Of a stretch of 64,000 nucleotides of DNA, positions 11,428 to 21,070 are shown one piece after another. The stretch is from contig JAMKCF010000018.1 of NCBI GenBank assembly GCA_023634235.1, positions 6,894,768-6,958,767 of the forward strand, in the 5' to 3' direction. The position numbers and the translations under genes are program-made. The stretch is from Pisaster brevispinus. Lineage: Eukaryota > Echinodermata > Asteroidea > Forcipulatida > Asteriidae. A model generated the notes under the pieces. The model had not been told where the DNA came from and searched no databases. It was given only the letters and a program-made list of their open reading frames with translations. Each line of letters opens with the position of its first letter. The first letter of the stretch is position 1.

Positions 11428-11598
11428 CGTCAACGGGAAGAGGAGGTCCCAGTCGAGCCAGATCTGTCGACCTGGTCAAATGATTCGGACACACCGGAGC
11501 TGCGTAGAATGGTTACGTCCCCATATCCCAGATGTTCTTTTTGGCCAGAGATTATTCCTGAAACTCCACCACCGTCTGCGGGTCCATCGTTTGACCGG
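11428..11598 (+). CDS. Polymerase-B gene exon 2, left copy
   Basis: 57 codons between TTTGCCACAG and GTAAGA, both phase 0. Acidic and proline-rich, no domain recognised. The intron before it is 122 bp, the one after it 227 bp with a T-rich tract before TTACAG. Confidence 0.65.
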
Positions 11599-11825
11599 GT
11601 AAGAAAAAAACTAAGTCCGTTGTAAACCACGCGCTTTTTTTTCTTCTTTAATTTTGTTTACGAGCTAGCCAGCTTATGACTTTTTCAAAATGGTGGCACG
11701 TGTAAACCCTTCAAGTGAGTAAGTCGAGACACCTGGTGCTCCCACGGGTGCTGTAATGTTATGTATTCCTTTATTTAGTTATTTAGTTATTTACTTATTT
11801 CTTAATTTTTTTTTTTTTATTACAG

Positions 11826-12860
11826 CCCCACCAGGAAGGAAGGGGTGCGGTTGTTGCGGGCAAGAAAAGACCAGCCTCTGTGAAACCAAAGAGACGCAGA
11901 ACACCGGACAAGGAACTGTCGACCCGTGGTGAGAAGAGAAAGTTAGTTAATGCTAGGGCTTCCCCAATTAGAACCAAACTAAATAAAACTAGAAAGAGTA
12001 GTCTTGGCAATAATACTAGGTTTTCTTGTGATATCTGTGGAAAATCGTATACCCGATCCTATAATCTTAAGCGCCACAAAGAAGTTCATTCGAGGTACAG
12101 CGGCGACTGTTCCACATGTGGAAAAAAGTTTTCCAGTTCAGAAGGTTTAAAAAGACACATCAAAAGAAACCACTCTCGCCGACCCAAGACAAATGACGAC
12201 CCCTCACATTCCTCACAACCCACGCCGCCTCAAGGCGCCATTCTAGCTCCCGAAGACCCAGTTAAGTTTCCAATTGCACCGAATGTAGACAATAGGGATG
12301 ATGAGATGTTATCCCTTTATCGTAGTAACTGGGGTAGCATTAGGACCCATTACCTGTACGGTAGACAGACTCAAGATGTGTACAATTTACGATTGGGTCC
12401 TTCCTCTCCGCCAGTAGGGACCATCCAAGGTAGCTCCGACCGTGACGCGCGGCCGGACCCGCCTCTTGCCAGAGTAGAGCTAACCAGTGGCGTGTCACTG
12501 AACGAGGGGTTAAGGGGTATTTTTCCAACTTTGACATGTAGAGTAAAACTGAACCTGTCGTTCGGGTTTGTCTTACGAAACATAGAGACGGGAGAATTGC
12601 GTTATTTTCACTCTAGTTTTAACAACGCGCAGTTTTTACAACAACCCATCGCTGTAGCTTCGGAAGATGATTTTGAAATCTTCCTGCAAAAGATACTCGA
12701 CATGGACGTGCTGCAACACGCCATGCATTCACGACCAGACACAAAGTGGGTCCTTGCTGATATCAGTAACGTAACAATTTATGCATATAAAATGCCCTCG
12801 TTTTACATAGGTGCACCCCGCAGCAACTACCCGATTACATCACAAACAACAGGGGTTTAA
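11826..12860 (+). CDS. Polymerase-B gene exon 3, zinc-finger part, left copy
   Basis: Opens in phase 0 after TTACAG with a basic stretch, then two C2H2 fingers (C-x2-C-x12-H-x3-H and C-x2-C-x12-H-x4-H), then a region typical of the N-terminus of Polinton/adintovirus-type polymerase B proteins (YNLRL, a GFVLRN/TGELRY block, and KWVLADI.NVTIY). The frame breaks at the C-run 12816-12819, which has four C here and five in the other arm, and ends at 12860 in unrelated residues. This copy is inactive. Confidence 0.7.
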   Translation, partial: PHQEGRGAVVAGKKRPASVKPKRRRTPDKELSTRGEKRKLVNARASPIRTKLNKTRKSSLGNNTRFSCDICGKSYTRSYNLKRHKEVHSRYSGDCSTCGKKFSSSEGLKRHIKRNHSRRPKTNDDPSHSSQPTPPQGAILAPEDPVKFPIAPNVDNRDDEMLSLYRSNWGSIRTHYLYGRQTQDVYNLRLGPSSPPVGTIQGSSDRDARPDPPLARVELTSGVSLNEGLRGIFPTLTCRVKLNLSFGFVLRNIETGELRYFHSSFNNAQFLQQPIAVASEDDFEIFLQKILDMDVLQHAMHSRPDTKWVLADISNVTIYAYKMPSFYIGAPRSNYPITSQTTGV

Positions 12861-13762
12861 ACAATCTAATCAGTAACCGTAACACCGGTGCGAGATACGA
12901 GGATAATTTTTGTCTGTTTAGATGTCTCGCCCTAAAACAGGGGCTTTCTTCTCTAGAAACGCGCACCAAACACCTCGTCGATAGATACGAAGCAGAAATG
13001 AACAAGCGCCCGACAGAAGGTGTCTGTTTAGACGAACTGCATCACTTTGAACGAATATTCAAAGTGAATGTCAGAGTCTTCAGCCTCGTTCGCGAAGAGT
13101 ACGAGCCCGAAGATGGCAAGTACAGAGTAGTAGCCCGCCTGGTGCGGAGGTCACTGTGTAAGCACAAAGAAATAATGAACATCAACCTGTACGAAACACA
13201 TTTTTCGTACATAAAGAAAATGGACATGTACAGCCAAATGTTTCCCTGCCCTAAATGCGCACAAGTGTTTAACAGATCAGACAACTTAAGATTCCACGTG
13301 GCGCACTGCGACAATAAAGTCAGGCTTAAATTTCCGGGTGGCTGCTTCCGCCTACCAGAATCTGTTTTCGATGAGTTAATCGAAGCGGGTATAGATATAG
13401 ATGGTGACATGAAGTATTATCCTTATCGAGCCACCTACGATTTTGAAGCGTATTTCAAACCGGTAGAGCAGGCGTACGAACAAATAAAGGGTCTCCAAGC
13501 GCAACACGAGTTACTGAGTGTCAGTTTCACCAGTAACGTTCCCGGTTACGACACACCCGTTTGTCTCGTAACCGACGGAGATCCGGCCAAACTAGTGTCT
13601 GAGATGGTAGACTGGTTACACGAGGCGGGTGATAAATCATACTCTATATTGTTAGAGAACTTCGAATCTGTATTCGAGGAGCTCGACCAACTAATACATC
13701 GCCAAGAGACTGAACTAGCGCGCGAGCGATCTGCCCCTCCGAATCAGGAGTCTGAGTTGTGA
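12820..13762 (+). pseudogene. Polymerase-B continuation with exonuclease start, truncated
   Basis: The other frame from the break continues the polymerase: LCF/FR-type and KHL..RYE motifs, a third zinc-finger-like CPKC...H...H pattern, and YRATYDFEAYF, the Exo I motif of family B polymerases (D-F-E), then SNVPGYD and CLVTDGD blocks. It runs out at the arm junction (13757). The Exo II and III motifs and the whole palm (polymerase active site) are missing. Nothing here could polymerise DNA. Confidence 0.7.
12846..13756 (+). other. Unique centre of the palindrome
   Basis: Present once; encodes the polymerase segment described at 12820-13762. The inner ends of the arms are the five-base CACAA/TTGTG match, which could have primed the fold-back copy. 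Confidence 0.8.
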
Positions 13763-14777
13763 TGTAATCGGGTAGTTGCTGCGGGGGTGCACCTATGTAA
13801 AACGAGGGCATTTTATATGCATAAATTGTTACGTTACTGATATCAGCAAGGACCCACTTTGTGTCTGGTCGTGAATGCATGGCGTGTTGCAGCACGTCCA
13901 TGTCGAGTATCTTTTGCAGGAAGATTTCAAAATCATCTTCCGAAGCTACAGCGATGGGTTGTTGTAAAAACTGCGCGTTGTTAAAACTAGAGTGAAAATA
14001 ACGCAATTCTCCCGTCTCTATGTTTCGTAAGACAAACCCGAACGACAGGTTCAGTTTTACTCTACATGTCAAAGTTGGAAAAATACCCCTTAACCCCTCG
14101 TTCAGTGACACGCCACTGGTTAGCTCTACTCTGGCAAGAGGCGGGTCCGGCCGCGCGTCACGGTCGGAGCTACCTTGGATGATCCCTACTGGCGGAGAGG
14201 AAGGACCCAATCGTAAATTGTACACATCTTGAGTCTGTCTACCGTACAGGTAATGGGTCCTAATGCTACCCCAGTTACTACGATAAAGGGATAACATCTC
14301 ATCATCCCTATTGTCTACATTCGGTGCAATTGGAAACTTAACTGGGTCTTCGGGAGCTAGAATGGCGCCTTGAGGCGGCGTGGGTTGTGAGGAATGTGAG
14401 GGGTCGTCATTTGTCTTGGGTCGGCGAGAGTGGTTTCTTTTGATGTGTCTTTTTAAACCTTCTGAACTGGAAAACTTTTTTCCACATGTGGAACAGTCGC
14501 CGCTGTACCTCGAATGAACTTCTTTGTGGCGCTTAAGATTATAGGATCGGGTATACGATTTTCCACAGATATCATAAGAAAACCTAGTATTATTGCCAAG
14601 ACTACTCTTTCTAGTTTTATTTAGTTTGGTTCTAATTGGGGAAGCCCTAGCATTAACTAACTTTCTCTTCTCACTACGGGTCGACAGTTCCTTGTCCGGT
14701 GTTCTGCGTCTCTTTGGTTTCACAGAGGCTGGTCTTTTCTTGCCCGCAACAACCGCACCCCTTCCTTCCTGGTGGGG
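13644..14777 (-). pseudogene. Polymerase-B gene exon 3, right copy
   Basis: Mirror of 11826-12845. The frame is not broken at the C-run (five G at 13783-13787), but from 13756 down it reads into the reverse of the centre and stops at 13644, so the tail is meaningless. The first cysteine of finger 1 is Tyr here (FSYDICGKS against FSCDICGKS in the left arm), which should abolish that finger. Acceptor CAG is at 14778-14780. Confidence 0.7.
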
Positions 14778-15008
14778 CTGTAATAACAAAATAATAATAA
14801 TAAATTAAGAAATAAGTAAATAACTAAATAACTAAATAAAGGAATACATAACATTACAGCACCCGAGGGAGCACCAGGTGTCTCGACTTACTCACTTGAA
14901 GGGTTTACACGTGCCACCATTTTGAAAAAGTCATAAGCTGGCAAGCTCGTAAACAAAATTAAAGAAAAAAAAGCGCGTGGTTTACAACGGACTTAGTTAT
15001 TTTCTTAC

Positions 15009-15179
15009 CCGGTCACACGATGGACCCGCAGACGGTGGTGGAGTTTCAGGAATAATCTCTGGCCAAAAAGAACATCCGGGATATGGGGACGTAACCATTC
15101 TACGCAGCTCCGGTGTGTCCGAATCATCTGACCAGGTCGACAGATCTGGCTCGACTGGGACCTCCTCTTCCCGTTGACG
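15009..15179 (-). CDS. Polymerase-B gene exon 2, right copy
   Basis: 171 nt with the same acceptor and donor as the left copy; a few amino-acid changes (for example CDR for FDR at the 3' end). Confidence 0.6.
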
Positions 15180-15301
15180 CTGTGGCAAATAAAAAAGATG
15201 ATGACAATAGGGTTACTACATTATAACACTCGTTGGTTTCTTCCGGGGCAATTTGATTTTATGTTATTTGTTGTTGTTGTTCTTGATGTAATGTTACTTA
15301 C

Positions 15302-15469
15302 TTGTTCGACCGCCGTGGATTCCAGCAGATCTATCTCCCGCAGTTGACTCGCCGTGAAATCCGGGCTCCATTCCACGTTCTGAAGGGACGCTTCTTTTTC
15401 CAATGAGTCTATACTCTCTATTTGAGTGGCCGTAAGTTCAGGGCCCCAATCAACGCTGTCCTGAGACAT
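15302..15469 (-). CDS. Polymerase-B gene exon 1, right copy
   Basis: 56 codons identical in protein sequence to the left copy, with GTAAGT donor. Both copies are read outside-in, so the two genes converge on the centre. Confidence 0.6.
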
Positions 15470-15765
15470 GACGCCAAAAGTTTGTTCTCCACCGAGGTTG
15501 TCACCGTGGCCCGCTGATGATTATTGAGCGGTATACCTATCGACACCGCTGCTATGTACCGGTTGTGCGTGGTTTTTTTTTTATTTTTTTTATTTTATTG
15601 TTTGTTGTAACGAGTCGAGACGTGTTGGTTCAGAGTGAGTCACCCGTGACTACAATGGACAAAAGGAAAAAGAAAAAAAGAAAAGAAAAAAAAGGGGCCT
15701 AAAATAAAGAATAAAAAAAAAAGGAAAATAAGAATAAACTTAGAAAAAATAAAATAAAAATAGAG

Positions 15766-16032
15766 TTATTCCTGGCCCGGGCGTTTTAGGTCCGGGTTGT
15801 TCAAGAATAGCTCATTTTTAATAAGCCACTTGGCGTATTTCGTGTTATTGGCCATAATGGCCTTTCTCATAGCCCACTCGGTGGTAATCATGTTCTCACC
15901 GGGACCAAGTCCGTTCCAGTCCCGTAAGACCGGGTCGTTGTTAGCATGCTTTCGCACGAACTCCAGCAGGTGAATTGGCACCTGCTTGACTTTGAGCAGT
16001 TCGAAGAACAGTTCGTAGGTATCGTTTATCAT
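15766..16032 (-). CDS. Small unknown protein of the Polinton-like element, right copy
   Basis: Same 88-residue protein as at 10580-10846, apparently unchanged. A C-to-T change upstream creates an in-frame ATG at 16155 that would add 41 residues. I take the inner ATG because it is the only start shared by both arms. Confidence 0.55.
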   Translation of the reverse strand: MINDTYELFFELLKVKQVPIHLLEFVRKHANNDPVLRDWNGLGPGENMITTEWAMRKAIMANNTKYAKWLIKNELFLNNPDLKRPGQE

Positions 16033-16245
16033 GATGAAAATGTTCCCTCTGATTTGATGCAGAAAAGGAAGTGAGACAAAAATGGCGTTTCGCGCTCTCT
16101 TAAGGTGAAAACAGATCGGACCTGTGCAGGCATTCTGGTCAAAAGTGCAAAACATGACCGATTACACATAGAGCAGTTATTCATGCGCCTCAATAATGAA
16201 TAACATAATTTAAAATTTAATTTAAAAAAAATGATAATAATACTT

Positions 16246-16547
16246 ATTCGGGTGAGACTCGGTATCTCCAACAAACACCCTATCTGACCTAGTCAAGGGT
16301 TACGGTGCAAAAAGTACACGGTACACCCTAACAAAGAAAACCACCCGTGCGCGACTACGTACCCAGTCAAGGGTTACGGTGCAAAAAGTACACGGTACAC
16401 CTCAACAATGAAAACCACCCGTGCGCGACTACAAATTCGGGTGAGACTCGGTATCTCCAACAAACACCCTATCTTACCCAGTCAAGGGTTACGGTGCAAA
16501 AAGTACACGGTACACCTCAACAAAGAAAACCACCCGTGCGCGACTAC
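16246..16547 (-). repeat. Subterminal direct repeats, right arm
   Basis: Mirror of 10064-10365 with the same three-plus-two arrangement. Confidence 0.85.
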
Positions 16548-16789
16548 GGCCTACTTTGACTTAGGGTGACGGTGCATGGTACATGGTACAGACTGAGTGC
16601 TGTATAATATATATATTTAATAAGTAAATACTCGACCCAACGTTTTGCCATCAAGGGAAGACATAGAACTAAACATGTACATATAGAAACGTGTCCGGGC
16701 GTGTTCAGAACGAGGTGGTGCTGACATATTCGATTAAAAAAAAAAAAGACAGAGCTGGAGACAGGGCAACCACCTTTTTATCTCTTCCG

Positions 16790-17216
16790 CTACGTCTTGT
16801 CAGACGTAGAGGAATCGTCCCCTTTGTTTTCACTTCGTGAAAATACAAACGAGACGCGTGCGTCTCGTTTGTGCTGCGTGGTTAGGACTTCGGCGCTCCG
16901 TGATTTTAAAAAATCACTCCCGCACCTCTCAACTGCGGGCAAACGATAACGGTTTGCCCGCAGTTACACTGTCGTGAGACAACTCCTTGCGGTGTTTCAC
17001 ACCGCGCAACATGATGCCTTGCATCATGTTCACACGTCGACCCTTTCGGGTCTCCCGAACACTAGCGTGAACCACACAACTCCCCACTCCGTGGCTCGCC
17101 TTTGTCCCACCACTTCGTGGCATTCACCATAACCACGCCCCCACAATCCACCGTCACGCGGTGGCGGGTCATTGCTCGGAAAAAATTCCGAGCAATTCAG
17201 AGCAACAGGGTTGCTC
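16790..17216. repeat. Terminal hairpin cluster, right arm (complete set)
   Basis: About 15 short perfect or near-perfect palindromes in 427 bp: 16790-16809, 16827-16843, 16846-16871, 16900-16916, 16931-16965 (14-bp stem), 16969-16980, 16989-17005, 17008-17030, 17039-17052, 17045-17059 (overlapping alternative), 17084-17094, 17109-17120, 17148-17164, 17171-17195, 17200-17216. Many loops are 3-4 nt (TTC, TTTC, TGTC). They lie next to one another with little spacer. Confidence 0.85.
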
Positions 17217-17254
17217 GCAAAAAATAGGGTCTCTGTTCCTTAGACTATACTACT

Positions 17255-17260
17255 ATTATG
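17255..17260 (+). repeat. Right 6-bp target site duplication
   Basis: ATTATG directly after CTATACTACT; pairs with 8561-8566. Confidence 0.8.
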
Positions 17261-17460
17261 CGTCAGATTGACCAGTTTCTAGGCATTTTGACACAGACTT
17301 CCGGGTCATGCTGACCCAAAAATGGGTCAGACCCCAAATGACCAGAATCCGGGCCAAGTCTGATCCGGGAGTTTGGAAAGTCTATACCCAAACAATAATT
17401 ACCCACGGATTTCGGAGAAGCCGAGGGGCGCGGGCGGGAGGACCAGCTTAAGTTCATACT
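17261..17460. repeat. Partial copy of a GGTCA/CCCGG-rich MITE
   Basis: Resembles 21866-22060: GACCA(G/A)TTTCTA, later GGGTCA blocks and a (G/C)CGGGAGTTT end. Only the right half of that element is seen here. Confidence 0.5.
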
Positions 17461-18247
17461 TTTTTTAACAACTACAAAATGTGTGGATCAATTCCGCTGA
17501 TTTTTAATTTTTTTGTTTTTGAACTAGGCCTACCCTTAAACATCACTTTTTCATATACTGTAGTGATTTCTGGGTGGGTATACCGAGAGGTTGACAAATA
17601 GTGTGGGATGGCAGATTAGTCTATATGGACCCATTATAATGTGAACAAAAAATATCCTACTGTTAGTGCACATGACATCAAAGCATATGCAAATAATACT
17701 GGACTATAATGTCAGGCTATTATGATGGTGGTAGTGGGGGGGGGGGGGGGGGTTCGAAATGTACTATTTTTTTTTAATTAGTAGTAGTGAACCAATGTGT
17801 AAATTTTCAGAATGCTTCAATCTTTAGTGTGTGGGTTCAGGGAACATTATATTTATCTGTTCAGACCATTAGAACAAGAATTGTGCCCCCAAACACAGTT
17901 ATTTACCCGTAATACAATCTGCCTTCCGATCGCGCCCAGTGGGTCCAGCATGTACAATTTTTTTTCCGTAGCTGCTCGGAGGGTTAAACTTTTTTTTAAT
18001 TCGACTTTGACAATACTTCCGAAGGATTTCTTTTGCGGCTTGTTGGCAGTGGACAAGAACTTGATCACCAGTGAACATTTTTCATTCTTCTTCCTCTTAT
18101 TGTTTTGTATTCATTTTTACATTTTTATGATTTGTTTATTGTTATCCATTTAGTTTATGATTTGTTTTGTGTATATTAGTTTAGATTCGATAAACACAAC
18201 CATACGTAATTTGTCGTTAAGTTTTGGCTCTTCTTCGTAATTTGCAG
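17461..18247 (+). other. Rest of intron 1, with a 17-G run
   Basis: AT-rich; a run of 17 G at 17736-17752 follows GTAGT. The last 60 bp are T-rich and end in the acceptor TTTGCAG. No other feature seen. Confidence 0.5.
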
Positions 18248-19110
18248 GTTTGTTCAAAACATTGGTCTTTTTCAATGCACCGACCGTGGTGGCTAAAACA
18301 TTTCAGCCTAAGAAAAAGTCTTCTAATGACACTGCACTTCTACCGGTCAGTCGGTCGCCTACACCTCGTCGTGCTTCGAGTGTCGGCCTCTTGAATTCCA
18401 CCGTCGTGTTGACCACCACAAACGCCGGGTTCTTGGATATCACAGAAAACATGCTGGAGAGCGTCAAGAGAACCGGGACAAGGCCTAATATCACAGTCAT
18501 CGCTGAAGATGAACAGTCCTACAAAGCATTGTCTGAGAGAGCAAAAACCCAACCAGGACTTAGCATCCAGAAAACCAACTCAGGCGAAACCAAAAGGGAG
18601 GCACTGGAGTTCAACTCAAAGGCGTACAATCAACTCGTGAACAAGCGCCCTGCGTACGTGCTTTCGTTCCTTGAGAAAGGGAACCGGGTTCTATTTGTGG
18701 ATGTTGATACCTTCTGGTTCCACGATCCATTAAAAGACGTGGACTGGGATTTTGATATTGCTTTACATAATGAGCTTAAGGAACCTCGGCAGACTTTCTG
18801 TGATGGGATTGTGTACTACAGTCAAACAAACAGAAGTATAAACTTAGTCAAAGAATGGGCGCACTTGTTAGCAACGACGAGGAAAAAAACTCCAGATCAA
18901 GACGTCTTAAACGCGTTGATTTCAAAAAAGAAGATCCCAAAGTTAAAAGTGAAAACCCTCAAAGCCAGTCAGTTTCCAGATGGCAGGAAGTACTTTCAGA
19001 CTGGTTGGGAAGAAAAGAACAATGACACTATTGTTTTGCATTTGAGTTACATTCTTGGACATGACAAGAAAGTAGCCACACTCAAGAAGAATGGTTTGTG
19101 GGTAATTTGA
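18248..19110 (+). CDS. Nucleotide-diphospho-sugar transferase, main exon
   Basis: With exon 1 the protein is 316 residues. After the anchor and a basic, Ser/Pro-rich stem (about residues 50-80) comes a glycosyltransferase domain of the nucleotide-diphospho-sugar transferase type (PF03407-like). It shows TTTNAGFLDITENML, an internal LFVDVDTFW with the DxD metal/sugar-nucleotide motif at about 181-183, FCDGIVYY, TPDQDVLN, QFPDGRKYF and a conserved-looking GLWVI end. It should transfer a sugar in the Golgi lumen; donor and acceptor are unknown. Exon starts at 18248 by the acceptor. The last 44 coding bases are duplicated at 21588. Confidence 0.8.
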
Positions 19111-19153
19111 TAAGGTCACAGTGGTCACAAAGATAATGTTTGTTACTTTCTTG
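19067..19153 (+). repeat. 87-bp exact direct repeat, first copy
   Basis: Covers the last 44 coding bases of the glycosyltransferase and 43 bp of 3' sequence. It is repeated without change at 21588-21674. Confidence 0.9.
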
Positions 19154-19204
19154 ACCATCAATAATTTTGTTAGTTGAATCAATCAAAGCCATCGCAGTAG
19201 ACCG

Positions 19205-19500
19205 ATTACTACGAAACCCTTACTGGCCATCATGAAGTAATTTAAACTTATCTAAAAATTTGACCGTCCTGTTGTACATAATTTTTTCAAACAGTTTAGA
19301 AAAACAAGATAAAACAGAAATAGGGCGGTAATTACTAATGACAGTTGGATGTCCACTTTTAAAGATTGGAGTTACTCTAGCCACTTTTAACTTGTCTGGA
19401 AAAATACCGGTGGTTAGAGACAAGTTAACAATATAACAGAGCGGTACACTAATACTCCTAATAACAGAACATACTCCTTGATATCCTACACTGGACCATT
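19205..19500 (-). mobile_element. Non-LTR retrotransposon reverse-transcriptase fragment
   Basis: Minus-strand frame reads SLTTGIFPDKLK, then VTPIFKSG and NYRPISVLSCFSKLFE, the conserved N-terminal blocks of LINE-type reverse transcriptases. Cut off at both ends. Confidence 0.8.
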
Positions 19501-19514
19501 CTAAAAACCTAAAA

Positions 19515-20265
19515 GGGGGTCAGAACTCAGATATGTTGTGTGGGTGTGTGGGTGTGGACACACGGAAGGGCATTTGTGGGGTCCTGACAACAATGGAACA
19601 ATGGACCCCACAAGGTAATTTCAATAGGAACAATTGGGCCCCACAAGGGAATTCTTTAGAAAAGGGAATAATAGAACAACAATAGCAGACCCCCACAAAC
19701 CGGATCCGTACGGCTGTGGGCAAGCGCTACATACCCAGTGTGGACCTGAGAACAAAAGAGGTCCACATAATGTAGGGATCTGAAGCACTATGTGGACTTA
19801 CACACGTCCACACAACGTTATTTGCAGTGTTGAGGAATAGGATTTTCCTTAAGTGTACAGAACAAAGGAATGTCCACAAAACGACTTCAAAACAAGACTG
19901 TGTGTGTGTGGGTTAGCACACACACCGTTGTGGGGACTTTTACACAATGGAACAAAGGTCCCCACAACGTTTTTCTTTGTTAAACCGGGTCCCCACAAGG
20001 TAATTCTTTAGAAAAGGGAATAATAGAACAACAATAGCAAGTCCCCACAACTCTGCGTGCAAAAGACTGTGTGCCCTTACACATGCCAACTTACGGGGTA
20101 CTTTTAACAATGGAACAATGGACCCCACGAGGCAATTTCAATAGGAACAATAGGGCCCCACAAGGGAATTCTTTAGAAAAGGGAACAATAGAACAACAAT
20201 AGCAGTACCCCACAAACCGGATCCGTAAGGTGACGTGTGTGTGTGTGTGTGTTGGGTTCTTTTTA
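19515..20265. repeat. Degenerate minisatellite of CCCCACAA-type units
   Basis: Blocks with CCCCACAAGG, GGAATTCTTTAGAAAAGGGA and ATAGAACAACAATAGCA recur at about 19610-19700, 19985-20050 and 20150-20215, with GGACCCCAC(A/G) between. Bounded on each side by short GTGT runs. Non-coding. Confidence 0.75.
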
Positions 20266-20835
20266 CACTCAATGACACTATCGCTCACTTATTGAGTAAC
20301 AGTTTTAAATCTAAAAAATTCCAAGTTCTACAATTAAAATTGCACATAGCCAAATAGCATGCCAAATGTCTTATCACTATCCGGGGTTTGTTTTTCACTA
20401 ACACAATCCAACAATGACCCACTCTCCAGGAATTCCCATAGGAAATGTACAGCAATTACTCAGCCTTGCTAAGTTGTGTAAACAAAGGGTGTTATTCAAA
20501 GAAATGGTTGATTGAGCAGAAAGAGACATGTGGGCTCGTCTCAAAATACAATTTTGCTGGAATTGATTTTATTTAGTCAAAAGGGTCTGTATCTAAATAT
20601 TTGGGTGATTTAATGCTTGTCCTCAGGCGGCTTGGACCAAGACATTTTATATTCAATCCTTAAAAATTCTTTTAAAAATCTTCAGTAGTTTGTATATATA
20701 ACAATAATATGTACTAAGGTGTTTTATAAGTCATGAAATCTTATTAAAATGTGAGTAGAGGAATATTTTTTGCGGCTCCCTTATCCAGTAAAACTTTAGA
20801 AAGATACTTTATTGTGTCACACACAAAAATAAAAA
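20266..20835. other. Unannotated stretch
   Basis: AT-rich sequence without convincing coding potential or repeat structure. Confidence 0.5.
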
Positions 20836-20844
20836 TAAAAACAA

Positions 20845-20876
20845 GAGGTGTTCGTACAAGAATTGCACGAACACCT
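20845..20876 (+). repeat. Solitary copy of the short hairpin
   Basis: AGGTGTTCGT...ACGAACACCT, preceded by A-rich sequence and ACAAG and followed by AATGA. Same form as the tandem hairpins at 3281-3526 and 50463-50714, but alone and outside any array. The next 180 bp hold only degenerate short repeats. Confidence 0.8.
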
Positions 20877-21070
20877 AATGAAGATAGAAGACCCTTGACC
20901 TCTGATAGGCCCTTATTTTCACTTAAAATGAGCCTCAGCCTAATCTTCAATGTGATACTGACCATAAAACTTATTTCAAACCTTAGCCTGAGTCTGACCC
21001 TAACTGTTACTATCATTCTAACTAAACCATGTGTAATAGGGCTCTAGTTTGTACCCTCGTCCGAACTGGT

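Larger units (their letters stand above)
8567..12845 (+). repeat. Left arm of the palindrome
   Basis: Reverse complement of 17254-13757 apart from scattered substitutions, an 854-bp MITE (8722-9575), lack of 71 bp present in the right arm (16931-17001 region), and one fewer C in the run at 12816-12819. Matching stops after CATCACAA at 12845. Confidence 0.9.
8567..17254. mobile_element. Palindromic Polinton/Maverick-like element, non-autonomous
   Basis: An 8.7-kb element made of two near-identical inverted arms (8567-12845 and 13757-17254) around a 911-bp unique centre. Ends are AGTAGTATAG and CTATACTACT, flanked by ATTATG on both sides. A 6-bp target duplication, ends beginning AG, and a protein-primed-type DNA polymerase B gene with N-terminal C2H2 fingers are all known from Polintons/Mavericks and the related adintovirus group. 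Integrase, ATPase, protease and capsid genes are absent and the polymerase is truncated. I infer one end of a larger element was copied back on itself before or during integration. It sits in the intron of a host gene. Confidence 0.8.
13757..17254 (-). repeat. Right arm of the palindrome
   Basis: 3498 bp, reverse complement of the left arm. It lacks the MITE and keeps 71 bp lost from the left arm, so it is the better guide to the original terminal structure. Confidence 0.9.
8254..18247 (+). other. Intron 1 of the glycosyltransferase gene, 9994 bp
   Basis: Bounded by GTAAGT and a T/C-rich tract ending in TTTGCAG. About 8.7 kb of it is the palindromic Polinton-like element; without that it would be about 1.3 kb. 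The inverted arms could form a long hairpin in the pre-mRNA. Confidence 0.65.

Noticed and set aside
12340..12583. Antisense frames over the polymerase exon and the mirror set at 14020-14808
   Set aside because: Shadows of the polymerase gene on the other strand.
17812..18153. 113-residue open frame upstream of the glycosyltransferase exon
   Set aside because: It lies in the intron, is low-complexity hydrophobic at its end, and has no homologous look; exon 1 at 8166 explains the membrane anchor.
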